Assembly (NCBI GenBank): GCA_900541885.1
Contig: UQKW01000022.1
Location: forward strand, 1-34,773
Origin: an uncultured Collinsella sp.
GTDB taxonomy: Bacteria > Actinomycetota > Coriobacteriia > Coriobacteriales > Coriobacteriaceae
Direction of reading: 5' to 3'
DNA length: 34,773 nt
Part shown: piece by piece, positions 7,458-15,250 of the stretch
Position numbering within the stretch: position 1 is the stretch's first letter
Layout: each line of letters starts with the position of its first letter
Position numbers and translations under genes: made by a program
The notes under the pieces: generated by a model
What the model was told of the DNA's origin: nothing
The model's database searches: none
The model's input: the letters and a program-made list of their open reading frames with translations, nothing else

Positions 7458-7594
7458 CGGATTCCTTTCTCGTCCGGCGCATTGTCGCACGGGTGATCGG
7501 CAATGGGGCCGCAAAGACTCGGCAAATCGGTAAAGGGCAAATATGGCAGGTGGGCGTCAGGTGGACTCGGCCACTTCGGTCGGCCCATTTGATA

Positions 7595-7661
7595 AGTTGC
7601 GGTGGAATACGGACTGTTTTGGCCTGTATGGATGCAATTCAGTCCGTATTTCACCGCAACT
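7595..7661. repeat. Long inverted repeat upstream of the flavoprotein gene
   Basis: Arms agttgcggtggaatacggac... (7595-7616) and its complement (7640-7661) match at 21 of 22 positions around a 23-base loop. It lies in the 321-base gap between the flavoprotein gene and the GGGtGRT operon, about 140 bases upstream of the flavoprotein start. No T-run follows. It could be a 5' leader structure, an operator or a small palindromic mobile repeat. Confidence 0.6.
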
Positions 7662-7705
7662 GATACATCGGACCCTTTAATAAGAGTAACCAATTTGAGA
7701 CGGGG

Positions 7706-7743
7706 CAAACAAAAAGAGCCGCTACCTCGAAAGGTAGCGGCTC
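7706..7743 (-). terminator. Terminator of the GGGtGRT/NifU-like operon
   Basis: Perfect 11-pair stem gagccgctacc / ggtagcggctc with a six-base loop. Read on the minus strand it is followed by tttttgtttg, 36 bases after the GGGtGRT gene stop. Confidence 0.88.
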
Positions 7744-7778
7744 CAAAGCTCAACTATATGAGCATCGCGCGGGTGCGA

Positions 7779-8783
7779 TTAGGCCTTGAGGGCCTCCTCG
7801 ACGGCGACAGCGCAGGCGACGGTGGCACCGACCATGGGGTTGTTGCCCATGCCGATGAGACCCATCATGTCGACGTGCGCAGGCACGGAGGAAGAACCGG
7901 CGAACTGGGCGTCGGAGTGCATACGGCCCATGGTGTCGGTCATGCCGTAAGAGGCAGGGCCGGCGCCCATGTTGTCCGGGTGCAGGGTACGGCCAGTGCC
8001 GCCACCAGAAGCGACGGAGAAGTACTTCTTGCCAGCCTCGAGGCGCTCCTTCTTGTAGGTGCCAGCGACGGGGTGCTGGAAGCGCGTGGGGTTGGTGGAG
8101 TTACCGGTAATCGAGATGTCGACGTTCTCGTGCCACATGATGGCAACGCCCTCGCGGACGTCGTCGGCGCCGTAGCAGTTGACGGCGGCACGGGGACCAT
8201 CGGAGTAGGGGATGGTCTCGACGACCTTGAGCTCGCCCGTGAAGTAGTCGAACTGGGTCTTCACGTAGGTGAAGCCGTTGATGCGGGCGATGATCTGAGC
8301 GGCGTCCTTGCCCAGACCGTTGAGAATAACGCGCAGCGGCTTCTTGCGAGCCTTGTTGGCGTTCAGAGCCAGGCCGATAGCACCCTCAGCGGCAGCGAAG
8401 GACTCGTGACCGGCCAGGAAGGCGAAGCACTCGGTGTCGTCGGAGAGCAGCATAGCGCCCAGGTTGCCGTGGCCCAGACCGACCTTGCGGTCCTCGGCGA
8501 CGGAGCCGGGAACGGTGAAGGCCTGGATGCCCTCGCCGATGATGGCGGCAGCCTCAGAAGCAGACTTGGCGCCACGCTTGACAGCGAGAGCGCAACCGAG
8601 GGTGTAGGCCCACTCGGCGTTCTGGAAGGCGATGGACTGGGTGTTGTTGACGATCTCACGCGGGTTGAAGCCCTTGTCGGTGCAGATCTGCAGAGCTTCC
8701 TCGAGGGAGGCGATGCCGTTGTCGGCGAGGCACTTGTTGATCTTGTCAGCGCGGCGCTCGTAACCTTCGAACGTAACAGTCAT
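7779..8783 (-). CDS. GGGtGRT protein (function unknown)
   Basis: A 334-aa protein with the motif S-G-G-G-T-G-R-T-L-H-P-D-N that names the GGGtGRT family (from memory, a Pfam family). Other strongly patterned stretches are R-K-V-G-L-G-H-G-N-L-G-A-M-L, L-A-G-H-E-S-F-A-A-A-E-G-A and the C-terminal A-H-V-D-M-M-G-L-I-G-M-G-N-N-P-M-V-G-A. No biochemical function is established to my knowledge. The start has AGGGAGGG upstream. It follows the NifU-like gene by 18 bases on the same strand, so the two are almost certainly one operon and may act together in iron-sulfur or metal chemistry. The protein has very few cysteines. Confidence 0.83.
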   Translation of the reverse strand: MTVTFEGYERRADKINKCLADNGIASLEEALQICTDKGFNPREIVNNTQSIAFQNAEWAYTLGCALAVKRGAKSASEAAAIIGEGIQAFTVPGSVAEDRKVGLGHGNLGAMLLSDDTECFAFLAGHESFAAAEGAIGLALNANKARKKPLRVILNGLGKDAAQIIARINGFTYVKTQFDYFTGELKVVETIPYSDGPRAAVNCYGADDVREGVAIMWHENVDISITGNSTNPTRFQHPVAGTYKKERLEAGKKYFSVASGGGTGRTLHPDNMGAGPASYGMTDTMGRMHSDAQFAGSSSVPAHVDMMGLIGMGNNPMVGATVACAVAVEEALKA

Positions 8784-8801
8784 AGTTATTTCCCTCCCTT
8801 T

Positions 8802-9536
8802 CTACTCGTGAACCGGGAACACGCTGGCGACGGAGTGAGTCTCCTCGTCGGTGCGCGGGTCGATGTACTTGGCAGCGTTCTCCCACTGACCATAGTGGCC
8901 CATAGCGCCAGCGATGGCCTCCTCGGGGGTCTTGCCGGCCTTGACGGCGTCGGTGAACTTGCCGAGGTTCAGGAACTCGAATGCGATGATCTCGTTCTTG
9001 TCGTTGAGAGCCATGCGGGTGACGTAGCCCTGAGCGAGCTCGAGGTAACGAGCGCCCTTGGCCTTGGTGCCGAACATGGTGCCGACCTGAGAGCGAAGGC
9101 CCTTGCCGAGGTCGTCGAGGGAGGCGCCCACGGGCAGGCCGCCCTCGGAGAACGCGGTCTGGCTGCGGCCGTAAACGATCTGCAGGAAGATCTCGCGCAT
9201 AGCAACGTTGATGGCGTCGCAGACGAGGTCGGTGTTGAGGGCCTCGAGGATGGTCTTACCGGGAAGGATCTCGGAAGCCATGGCGGCAGAGTGGGTCATG
9301 CCCGAGCAGCCGATGGTCTCAACGAGGGCCTCCTCGATGATGCCGTCCTTGACGTTCAGCGTGAGCTTGCAAGCGCCCTGCTGAGGTGCGCACCAACCCA
9401 CACCGTGCGTAAGACCGGAGATGTCGGAAATCTCCTTAGCCTGGACCCACTTGCCCTCCTCGGGGATGGGTGCGGGGCCGTGGTATGCACCCTTGGCAAC
9501 GGGGCACATGTTCTCCACTTCCTGTGAGTACTGCAT
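8802..9536 (-). CDS. NifU/IscU-like iron-sulfur scaffold protein
   Basis: A 244-aa protein with an IscU/NifU-N-like core. The sequence G-V-G-W-C-A-P-Q-Q-G-A-C-K is followed by V-E-T-I-G-C-S-G-M-T-H-S-A-A-M-A-S, echoing the cysteine ligands of scaffold proteins, and a further Cys falls in T-D-L-V-C-D-A-I-N. It is longer than classical IscU (about 130 aa), with an extra C-terminal region from about residue 130. The ATG at 9536 has GAGAGGAGAGG just before it; a longer reading adds 28 unsupported residues. It is the first gene of the two-gene operon with the GGGtGRT protein and is distinct from the sufU gene 1.3 kb away, so the genome has two scaffold-type proteins close together. Confidence 0.8.
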   Translation of the reverse strand: MQYSQEVENMCPVAKGAYHGPAPIPEEGKWVQAKEISDISGLTHGVGWCAPQQGACKLTLNVKDGIIEEALVETIGCSGMTHSAAMASEILPGKTILEALNTDLVCDAINVAMREIFLQIVYGRSQTAFSEGGLPVGASLDDLGKGLRSQVGTMFGTKAKGARYLELAQGYVTRMALNDKNEIIAFEFLNLGKFTDAVKAGKTPEEAIAGAMGHYGQWENAAKYIDPRTDEETHSVASVFPVHE

Positions 9537-9939
9537 GCCTCTCCTCTCTATCGTGTTGGCGTCCCGTCTGGGGGTCGTGGCTGGCGATTGCCGGGCGACC
9601 CTTCGAAAGGGACATGACATGCAGCCCTTATAATACCGCGAATTGCACGGAATATTCGGCGAACGGCTCAGTTTTCGTAGCGAGAAGTCCGGAAGTTTTA
9701 ATTGAAACGGTTTAACTATATGTTCTGTGGTCGCGAACTTCCGTAGAGGGGGTTCGTCTTGGGCAAGCTTTTGGTCAGCTCTTGTAAGCGTTGCAGGGGT
9801 TGACCTGTTGCAACGGTGCCGTTCGCCGCCCGTTTACTGCCTTTGGCCGCGCGAGTGTATTGTTTTGCGTGAATGTTTTGATGGCACGCTTCAATCGTGC
9901 TGTATTGGATGGCAATCAGATCCCGGCGAAGGGAGCGCC
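9537..9939. promoter_or_regulatory. Divergent promoter region between the NifU-like gene and the RAYT gene
   Basis: This 403-base stretch holds no convincing gene. On the minus strand a TATTAT (9635 to 9630) is a good -10 box for the NifU-like operon, giving a leader of roughly 90 bases; its -35 is poor. On the plus side there is a short hairpin gcacg(cttcaat)cgtgc at 9884-9900 in the leader of the transposase gene. I see no clear riboswitch. Confidence 0.4.
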
Positions 9940-10740
9940 ATGCAGCGCGTTTGGAGAACGGTTACCGGCTTTTACCATGTCTGTGCCCGCGGTGTGGGCA
10001 AGCAGCTCATCTTTGAGGGCGATGAAGACCGGTGGGAGTTTTTGGAGCTGATGCGCGAGTGCTGCCGCGAGGCGGGCGTGACGGTTATCGCCTGGTGCCT
10101 TATGGGCAATCACGTGCATCTGGTGCTTGCAGATTACGAGGACGTGATGAGCGCGGCGATGCACCGGCTGCTTTTGACGTACGCGCGGCGGTTCAATAAG
10201 CGCACGGGGCGCACGGGTCATCTGTTCCAGAACCGTTTTGACCGGCGCTCGCTCGATACCGACCGTTATCTAATGGCTGCCATTCGCTATGTTCACGCTA
10301 ATCCGCAGGAGGCGGGTATCGCCCTGATCGAGCGTTATACCTGGAGCAGCTTTGCCGAGTATCTGAGAGCGTATGACAACGATACGACGAGGGGATTTTC
10401 GGACCCTTCTTGTGTGCTTGAGCTCTTTGAGTCTGCCAAGGGGTTTCTGGATTATTCTCTGTCGATGCCCGATGGTTCCGATCCGGTGATTCACGATATG
10501 GATGAGACAGAGTGGGAGCGGCGTGCGTTTGCCGACAAGATGGCGAAGCGCCTGGGCGTGCCGCTCAACGAACTCAAGACCGTAGCGCCCTCGCGGCGAG
10601 ATGGAATCATTTTCGCCCTGCACGATGTCGGCTACACGGTGCGCGAGATCGAACGATATACGGGAATCAGCAAGAGTACCGTCTCTCGTATCGTGCGCGC
10701 TTATGTTCGGGTGAATGCTCAGGCTGAGGGCTCGGAATAG
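9940..10740 (+). CDS. REP-associated tyrosine transposase-like protein (RAYT, Y1/HUH)
   Basis: A 266-aa Y1 HUH endonuclease. The signature M-G-N-H-V-H-L-V-L (HUH His58/His60) is followed by R-T-G-H-L-F-Q-N-R-F and then Y-L-M-A-A-I-R-Y-V-H-A-N-P, which holds the candidate catalytic tyrosine (Tyr110 or Tyr117). A C-terminal segment (about residues 238-262, V-R-E-I-E-R-Y-T-G-I-S-K-S-T-V-S-R-I-V) is a helix-turn-helix. RAYTs are single-copy domesticated relatives of IS200/IS605 transposases that process palindromic REP sequences. The ATG at 9940 has GAAGGGAG about five bases before it. Palindromic repeats lie just behind the gene at 10745-10824. It is vertically intact and not flanked by IS ends. 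Confidence 0.87.
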   Translation: MQRVWRTVTGFYHVCARGVGKQLIFEGDEDRWEFLELMRECCREAGVTVIAWCLMGNHVHLVLADYEDVMSAAMHRLLLTYARRFNKRTGRTGHLFQNRFDRRSLDTDRYLMAAIRYVHANPQEAGIALIERYTWSSFAEYLRAYDNDTTRGFSDPSCVLELFESAKGFLDYSLSMPDGSDPVIHDMDETEWERRAFADKMAKRLGVPLNELKTVAPSRRDGIIFALHDVGYTVREIERYTGISKSTVSRIVRAYVRVNAQAEGSE

Positions 10741-10744
10741 AAAA

Positions 10745-10777
10745 TGGCCGAACCACTCTTGTCAAGCGATTCGGCCA
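10745..10777 (-). terminator. Terminator between the RAYT gene and the suf operon
   Basis: Stem tggccgaa / ttcggcca with a 17-base loop. On the minus strand it is followed by tttt, ending the suf transcript; on the plus strand it lies directly after the RAYT stop and may serve both genes. Confidence 0.65.
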
Positions 10778-10787
10778 ACAAAATTCT

Positions 10788-10824
10788 TAAGATTTGGGAC
10801 AAATACTACTGATTATTTTGTCCC
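10788..10824. repeat. Palindromic repeat at the 3' end of sufU (copy 1)
   Basis: taagatttgggacaaa (10788-10803) followed by an inverted gtccc arm (stem gggacaaa / tttgtccc, 10796-10824). The stem includes the last codons and stop of sufU. The same 16-mer and palindrome recur upstream of the Rrf2 regulator gene. Confidence 0.6.
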
Positions 10825-11240
10825 GTGAGCATGCCGTCGAGGGTGCGCCAGGCGAGCTCGGCGCATTTGACGCGGGCGGGCATGTGCGAGATGTCCTGGA
10901 GCTGGGCGGCTTCGTCCAGGTCTTCCAGGTCCTCCTCGGAGAGCTGCTCGCCGCGGATCATGGCGAGGAAGAGCTCTGCCAGGCGGTGAGCTTCCTCGAC
11001 GGTCTCGCCGGTGATGAGGTCGGCCATGATGTCGGCGCTGGCCTGACTGATGGCGCAGCCGTGGCCGGTAAAGGAGGCCTCCTCGATCACGCCGTTCTCG
11101 ACGCGCAGCTGCAGGGTGAGCTCGTCGCCGCAGCTGGGGTTGATGCCGTCGTGCTCGTGCGTGGGAGCATCCATCTCGTACTTGTAGTCGGGGTGCGAGT
11201 TGTGCTCCATAAACGTGGTGGAGGTGTACAGATTACCCAT
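10806..11240 (-). CDS. sufU: SUF iron-sulfur scaffold / sulfur transfer protein SufU
   Basis: A 144-aa IscU-like protein. The expected ligands are visible in N-P-S-C-G-D-E (Cys and Asp), G-H-G-C-A-I-S-Q-A-S and a later V-K-C-A-E-L-A-W. The insertion between the second and third cysteines relative to IscU is typical of Gram-positive SufU, a zinc-dependent sulfurtransferase partner of SufS. The ATG at 11240 overlaps the end of sufS by eight bases. It is the last gene of sufCBDSU. The gene's 3' end runs into a palindromic repeat, so its terminal Q-N-N-Q residues are encoded inside the hairpin. Confidence 0.9.
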   Translation of the reverse strand: MGNLYTSTTFMEHNSHPDYKYEMDAPTHEHDGINPSCGDELTLQLRVENGVIEEASFTGHGCAISQASADIMADLITGETVEEAHRLAELFLAMIRGEQLSEEDLEDLDEAAQLQDISHMPARVKCAELAWRTLDGMLTGQNNQ

Positions 11241-12558
11241 TGAACGTGCTCCAAACGTGATGAAGGCCGGCGATGAACTTGTCGATATCGGCCTTGTCGT
11301 TGTAGAAGGCCACGCTGGCGCGGCAGCAGGCGAGGTTCTCGACGCCCAGCCAGGTGAGCAGCGGCTGCGCGCAGTGGTGACCGGCGCGGATGCAGACGCC
11401 GTCCATGTCCATAATGCTCGCGACGTCGTGCGGGTGGATACCCTTGACGTTAAAGCTGACGACGCCGTGATGGTTGTCCCAATAGATGGAGCCGATGATC
11501 TGGACAAAGTCGAGCTGCATGAGCTCGCCCATCAGGTAGTGGACGAGTGCCTTCTCACGGGCCTGGATGTTCTCGTAACCCACCGTGTTGACCAGGTAAT
11601 CAAGCGCCGCGCCCGTGGCGAAGATGCCGGCGGCGTCCTGCGTGCCGGCCTCGAACTTCTCGGGGACGGGCGCCCAGACAGCGTCCTGCTCGGTGACCGA
11701 GTCGATCATCTCGCCGCCGGTAAGCATGGGCGGCATGGCGTTGAGCAGGTCCATCTTGCCCCACAGCACGCCGATGCCCATGGGGCCCATGGCCTTGTGC
11801 GCGCTAAAGGCAAAGAAGTCGGCGCCCAGATCGGCCACGTTGACCGGCATGTGCGGCAGCGACTGCGCGCCGTCGACGACCAGATAGCCGCCGTACTTGT
11901 GCACGAGCTTGCCGAAGTTCTTGACCGGGTTCTCGACGCCCAGCACGTTAGAAACCTGACCCACGGCCAGGATCTTGGTCTTGGGACCCACCTTGGCAAG
12001 AACCTCCTCGGTGGTGAGCTGGCCGGTCTTGGTGGGGTAGAGGTAGACGAGCTTGGCGCCGGTTTCGCGGCAGACCTGCTGCCACGGAATCAGGTTGGAG
12101 TGGTGCTCCATGATGGTGATGACGACCTCGTCACCGGGCTCGAGCACCGTGGGTGCAAAGCTCTTGGCGACCAGGTTGAGCGACTCGCTCGTGTTGCGGG
12201 TGAAGACGACCTCGTCGGCCTGTGAGGCACCGATGAGGTCGGCGATCTGCTGGCGGACCTTCGCGATGGCGTCGGTGGCCTCGACGGACAGCGAGTACAA
12301 GCCGCGCAGGGGGTTGGCGTTCATGCGCTGATAGAAGTCGCGTTCGGCGTCGAGCACGCAGGCAGGGCGCTGCGCGGTGGCGGCGCTATCGAGGAAGGCG
12401 ATCTCGGGGTGCTGCTGGAACAGCGGGAACTGGCCCTTGTAGGGGTTGGTCTCGATGTCCACGGTGGGCCAGCCGCGCGAAGCTTCGTCGCTGGCGTCGA
12501 GCTCCATGGGCTCGGGGGCAGTACAGGTGTCGCATTTAACGTGCTCGGTGTCGATCAT
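11233..12558 (-). CDS. sufS: Cysteine desulfurase SufS
   Basis: A 441-aa PLP-dependent class V aminotransferase-fold enzyme that takes sulfur from cysteine for Fe-S assembly. The PLP lysine is Lys255 in F-S-A-H-K-A-M-G-P, the stacking histidine region is E-H-H-S-N (about 151-155), and the persulfide cysteine is Cys396 in R-A-G-H-H-C-A-Q-P-L. It is about 35 residues longer than E. coli SufS at the N-terminus. The extra part has a CDTC (Cys9, Cys12), perhaps metal-binding. The start codon overlaps the sufD stop as ATGA, indicating translational coupling. Confidence 0.93.
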   Translation of the reverse strand: MIDTEHVKCDTCTAPEPMELDASDEASRGWPTVDIETNPYKGQFPLFQQHPEIAFLDSAATAQRPACVLDAERDFYQRMNANPLRGLYSLSVEATDAIAKVRQQIADLIGASQADEVVFTRNTSESLNLVAKSFAPTVLEPGDEVVITIMEHHSNLIPWQQVCRETGAKLVYLYPTKTGQLTTEEVLAKVGPKTKILAVGQVSNVLGVENPVKNFGKLVHKYGGYLVVDGAQSLPHMPVNVADLGADFFAFSAHKAMGPMGIGVLWGKMDLLNAMPPMLTGGEMIDSVTEQDAVWAPVPEKFEAGTQDAAGIFATGAALDYLVNTVGYENIQAREKALVHYLMGELMQLDFVQIIGSIYWDNHHGVVSFNVKGIHPHDVASIMDMDGVCIRAGHHCAQPLLTWLGVENLACCRASVAFYNDKADIDKFIAGLHHVWSTFNG

Positions 12559-13826
12559 GCGAGCTCCTCTTCAAAGTTGTCGATCAGGTTGTTGCCCAAG
12601 CGGACGACGGCGGCGCGGGTGCGCTCGTCGGTGGCGGAAAGCGCGGCGTCCTCCAGCTTGGCACGGACGAACAGGTCCTCGGCGGCATTTTGGTCAAGGC
12701 CACGGCAGGCGAGATAGAACAGCTGCTCGTCGCGGACGTGACCGATCGTGGCGCCGTGGTTGCCGGCGACGTCGTCCTCGTCGCAGAGAATGACGGGAAC
12801 GGTCTTGTTGTCGACGCCCTTGTTGGCCAAAAGCACCGTCTCGCGCTCGGTGCCGGTTGCACCCTTGCAGCCGTGCACGAGGTCGATGGTGCCGCGGTAG
12901 ATCTTCTTGGACGTGCCGGTCAGTACGCCGTTGGCGTCGATCTCGCACTCGGTCTTGCGACCGCGGTGGCGCAGCTCGTAGTTAAAGTCGCGCACCTGCT
13001 CGCGGGCGCCCAGGTAGTCAGTATCGATGGTGACCTTGGCGGTATCGCCCAGCAGGTCGCCGGCAAGGCCGGTGGCGCTGGCACCGGCACCCAGGACGGT
13101 GTGCTGCACGTTGATGCGCGCGCCCTCGTCCAGGAACAGGCCGGTGTCGTCGAGTGCGATCCAGCTGTCGTCGAGCGTCTGCGTGCAGGTCACGTTGACG
13201 GTGGCGTACTCGTGGGCGCACACGCGCAGCACGGATCCCACGACGCCCTCGCCGGTAACGGGGGAGTCTAGGGCAATATGTAGATCGAGCGTTGCCTGCG
13301 GACGGGCGACGACGTCGATGGCGGCGATGGCCGCGGCGGCATCGACACCGCTAACACGCACGATAACCGTGGCGTGCTTGTATGCGGGCACATCGATGAC
13401 GATGCACTTGGTAGCGTGGTTGGCCAGGTAGGTGTAGGCAGCCTCGCCCATGCCGGTCTCGAAGGCCTCGGCGGGGGAGAGCTCCTCCTCGAGCTTGATG
13501 GCGCCGGCCTGGTAGACGGAGGTGGCGGGCACGTCGAGCTCGGTCTCGGGCGTGATGCGGGCGCGGTCGGCGGCATCACCCGGGGCGGAGGCGCGGCGCT
13601 CGGGGAAGCGCTCGGCCATGGCGTCCATGGCGGCGTCGAACGCGTCTGCCACGCCAGCAAATTGCTCGTCCAAGCCCTCGACCTCAACGGCATCGGCGGG
13701 AGCGGTGGCAAGCTCGTCGGAAAGCTCGAGCTTGGTCTGGTTCATCTTAAGCCAGCCCCATGTCGCCGCAGGCATCGCATTGACCTGTTCAAGTGTGGTA
13801 GCAGCGGTGTTCGTGGTCTGTTTCAT
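12555..13826 (-). CDS. sufD: Fe-S cluster assembly protein SufD
   Basis: A 423-aa SufB/SufD family protein, part of the SufBC2D scaffold complex. Family features are the long beta-helix region with D-E-G-A-R-I-N-V-Q-H-T-V-L-G-A-G-A, and near the C-terminus D-E-D-D-V-A-G-N-H-G-A-T-I-G, followed by Q-L-F-Y-L-A-C-R-G-L. The ATG at 13826 overlaps the sufB stop (TAATG). A reading that extends about 180 residues upstream in the same frame is a shadow of sufB. The N-terminal half is more divergent and Ala-rich than sufB, as is usual for SufD. Confidence 0.9.
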   Translation of the reverse strand: MKQTTNTAATTLEQVNAMPAATWGWLKMNQTKLELSDELATAPADAVEVEGLDEQFAGVADAFDAAMDAMAERFPERRASAPGDAADRARITPETELDVPATSVYQAGAIKLEEELSPAEAFETGMGEAAYTYLANHATKCIVIDVPAYKHATVIVRVSGVDAAAAIAAIDVVARPQATLDLHIALDSPVTGEGVVGSVLRVCAHEYATVNVTCTQTLDDSWIALDDTGLFLDEGARINVQHTVLGAGASATGLAGDLLGDTAKVTIDTDYLGAREQVRDFNYELRHRGRKTECEIDANGVLTGTSKKIYRGTIDLVHGCKGATGTERETVLLANKGVDNKTVPVILCDEDDVAGNHGATIGHVRDEQLFYLACRGLDQNAAEDLFVRAKLEDAALSATDERTRAAVVRLGNNLIDNFEEELA

Positions 13827-15238
13827 TATCCGATCGCTCCTTCCATCTCGAGCTTGATCAGGTTGTTCATCTCGACGGCGTACTCCAGCGGCAGCTCCTT
13901 GGAGACCGGGTTGGCAAAGCCGTTGACGATCATGGTGCGGGCCTCCTCCTCGGAGATACCGCGGCTCATCAGGTAGAACACCTTGTCGTCGCCGATGCGG
14001 CCGATAGTAGCCTCGTGGCCGATGTCGACGTTCTTGGCGCGGATATCCATGGCCGGGATGGTGTCGGAGCGGCTCTGGTCGTCGAGCATCAGCGACTGGC
14101 AGCTCACGGTTGCCTTGGAACCCTCGGCCTTGGGCGTGGCCACGATGGAGCTGCGGAAGGTCTGGATGCCGCCGCTCTTGGAGATGCCCTTGGTCTCGAC
14201 GGTCGCCGAGGTCTCGGGCGCGTTGAGCACGACTTTGCAGCCGGTGTCGAGGTTTTGTCCGGCGCCAGCAAAGGTGATGCCGGTAAAGCTCGAACGGGCG
14301 CGGCGGCCGTTGAGCACGCTCATGGGGTAGAGGTAGCCCACGTGGCTGCCGAAGGAGCCGCTGATCCACTCGATGTCGCCGTCCTCGTCCACGCGCGCAC
14401 GCTTGGTGTTGAGGTTGTACATGTTCTTGGACCAGTTCTCGATGGTCGAGTAGCGCAGGTGCGCACGCTTGCCCACAAAGAGCTCGACGGCGCCGGCGTG
14501 GAGGTTAGCCACGTTGTACTTGGGCGCGGAGCAACCCTCGATAAAGTGCAGGTCGGCATCGTCCTCGACGATGATGAGCGTGTGCTCAAACTGACCGGCG
14601 CCCTTGGCGTTGAGACGGAAGTAGCTCTGCAGCGGAAAATCGAGCTTGGTGCCCTTGGGCACGTAGACAAACGAGCCGCCCGACCACACGGCGCCGTGCA
14701 GGGCCGCAAACTTGTGGTCGGTGGGCGGGATGAGCGTCATAAACTTCTCGTGGATGAGCGGCTCCCACTGCGGGTCGTGCAGGGCCTCCTCAATACCGGA
14801 GTAGACGATGCCCATCTTGGACGCCGTGTCCTGCATGTTGTGGTAGACGAGCTCGGAGTCGTACTGCGCGCCGACGCCCGCCAGGTAGCTACGCTCGGCC
14901 TCGGGGATGCCCAGGCGCTCAAAGGTGCTCTTGATGTCGTCGGGCACCGACTCCCAGTCGTGCTTTTGGTCGGTGTTGGGTTTGACGTAGGTGACGATGT
15001 TGTCCATGTTCAGGCCCTCGATGGAGGGACCCCACGTCGGGTCGGGGAAGCGGTTGAAGATCTCGAGGGACTTTAAGCGCAGGTCGAGCATCCACTGCGG
15101 CTCGTCCTTCTTGGCGCTGATCTCGCGCACGATGTCAGGCGTGATGCCGGCGTCGAGGCGCTCGAATCCCTCCTCGCCATAGGTGAAGTCGTAGAGGCTG
15201 CGGTCGATGTCCGCGACCTCGGTGCGGTTCTTGGTCAT
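13826..15238 (-). CDS. sufB: Fe-S cluster assembly protein SufB
   Basis: A 470-aa SufB, the conserved scaffold subunit. Recognisable stretches include H-G-A-V-W-S-G-G-S-F-V-Y-V-P-K-G, then F-E-H-T-L-I-I-V-E-D-D-A, E-G-C-S-A-P, the strand Y-S-T-I-E-N-W-S-K-N-M-Y-N-L, and the C-terminal G-H-E-A-T-I-G-R-I-G with F-Y-L-M-S-R-G. The gene starts 12 bases after the sufC stop and overlaps sufD. Length and motifs are canonical. Confidence 0.95.
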   Translation of the reverse strand: MTKNRTEVADIDRSLYDFTYGEEGFERLDAGITPDIVREISAKKDEPQWMLDLRLKSLEIFNRFPDPTWGPSIEGLNMDNIVTYVKPNTDQKHDWESVPDDIKSTFERLGIPEAERSYLAGVGAQYDSELVYHNMQDTASKMGIVYSGIEEALHDPQWEPLIHEKFMTLIPPTDHKFAALHGAVWSGGSFVYVPKGTKLDFPLQSYFRLNAKGAGQFEHTLIIVEDDADLHFIEGCSAPKYNVANLHAGAVELFVGKRAHLRYSTIENWSKNMYNLNTKRARVDEDGDIEWISGSFGSHVGYLYPMSVLNGRRARSSFTGITFAGAGQNLDTGCKVVLNAPETSATVETKGISKSGGIQTFRSSIVATPKAEGSKATVSCQSLMLDDQSRSDTIPAMDIRAKNVDIGHEATIGRIGDDKVFYLMSRGISEEEARTMIVNGFANPVSKELPLEYAVEMNNLIKLEMEGAIG

Positions 15239-15250
15239 TGCGTCGCCCCT

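Noticed and set aside
7602..9527. 641-codon open frame on the plus strand, Gly/Val/Asp/Leu-rich
   Set aside because: It is the antisense shadow of the GGGtGRT and NifU-like genes, both of which have clear motifs, ribosome sites and an operon terminator on the minus strand.
13827..14369. N-terminal extension of SufD by about 180 residues
   Set aside because: The extension lies wholly inside sufB in another frame; the SufD start at 13826 overlapping the sufB stop is the standard arrangement.
11200..15076. Several long plus-strand frames opposite the suf genes (for example 11200-12225 and 14015-15076)
   Set aside because: They are shadows of sufU, sufS, sufD and sufB in GC-rich DNA, with no ribosome sites or recognisable motifs.
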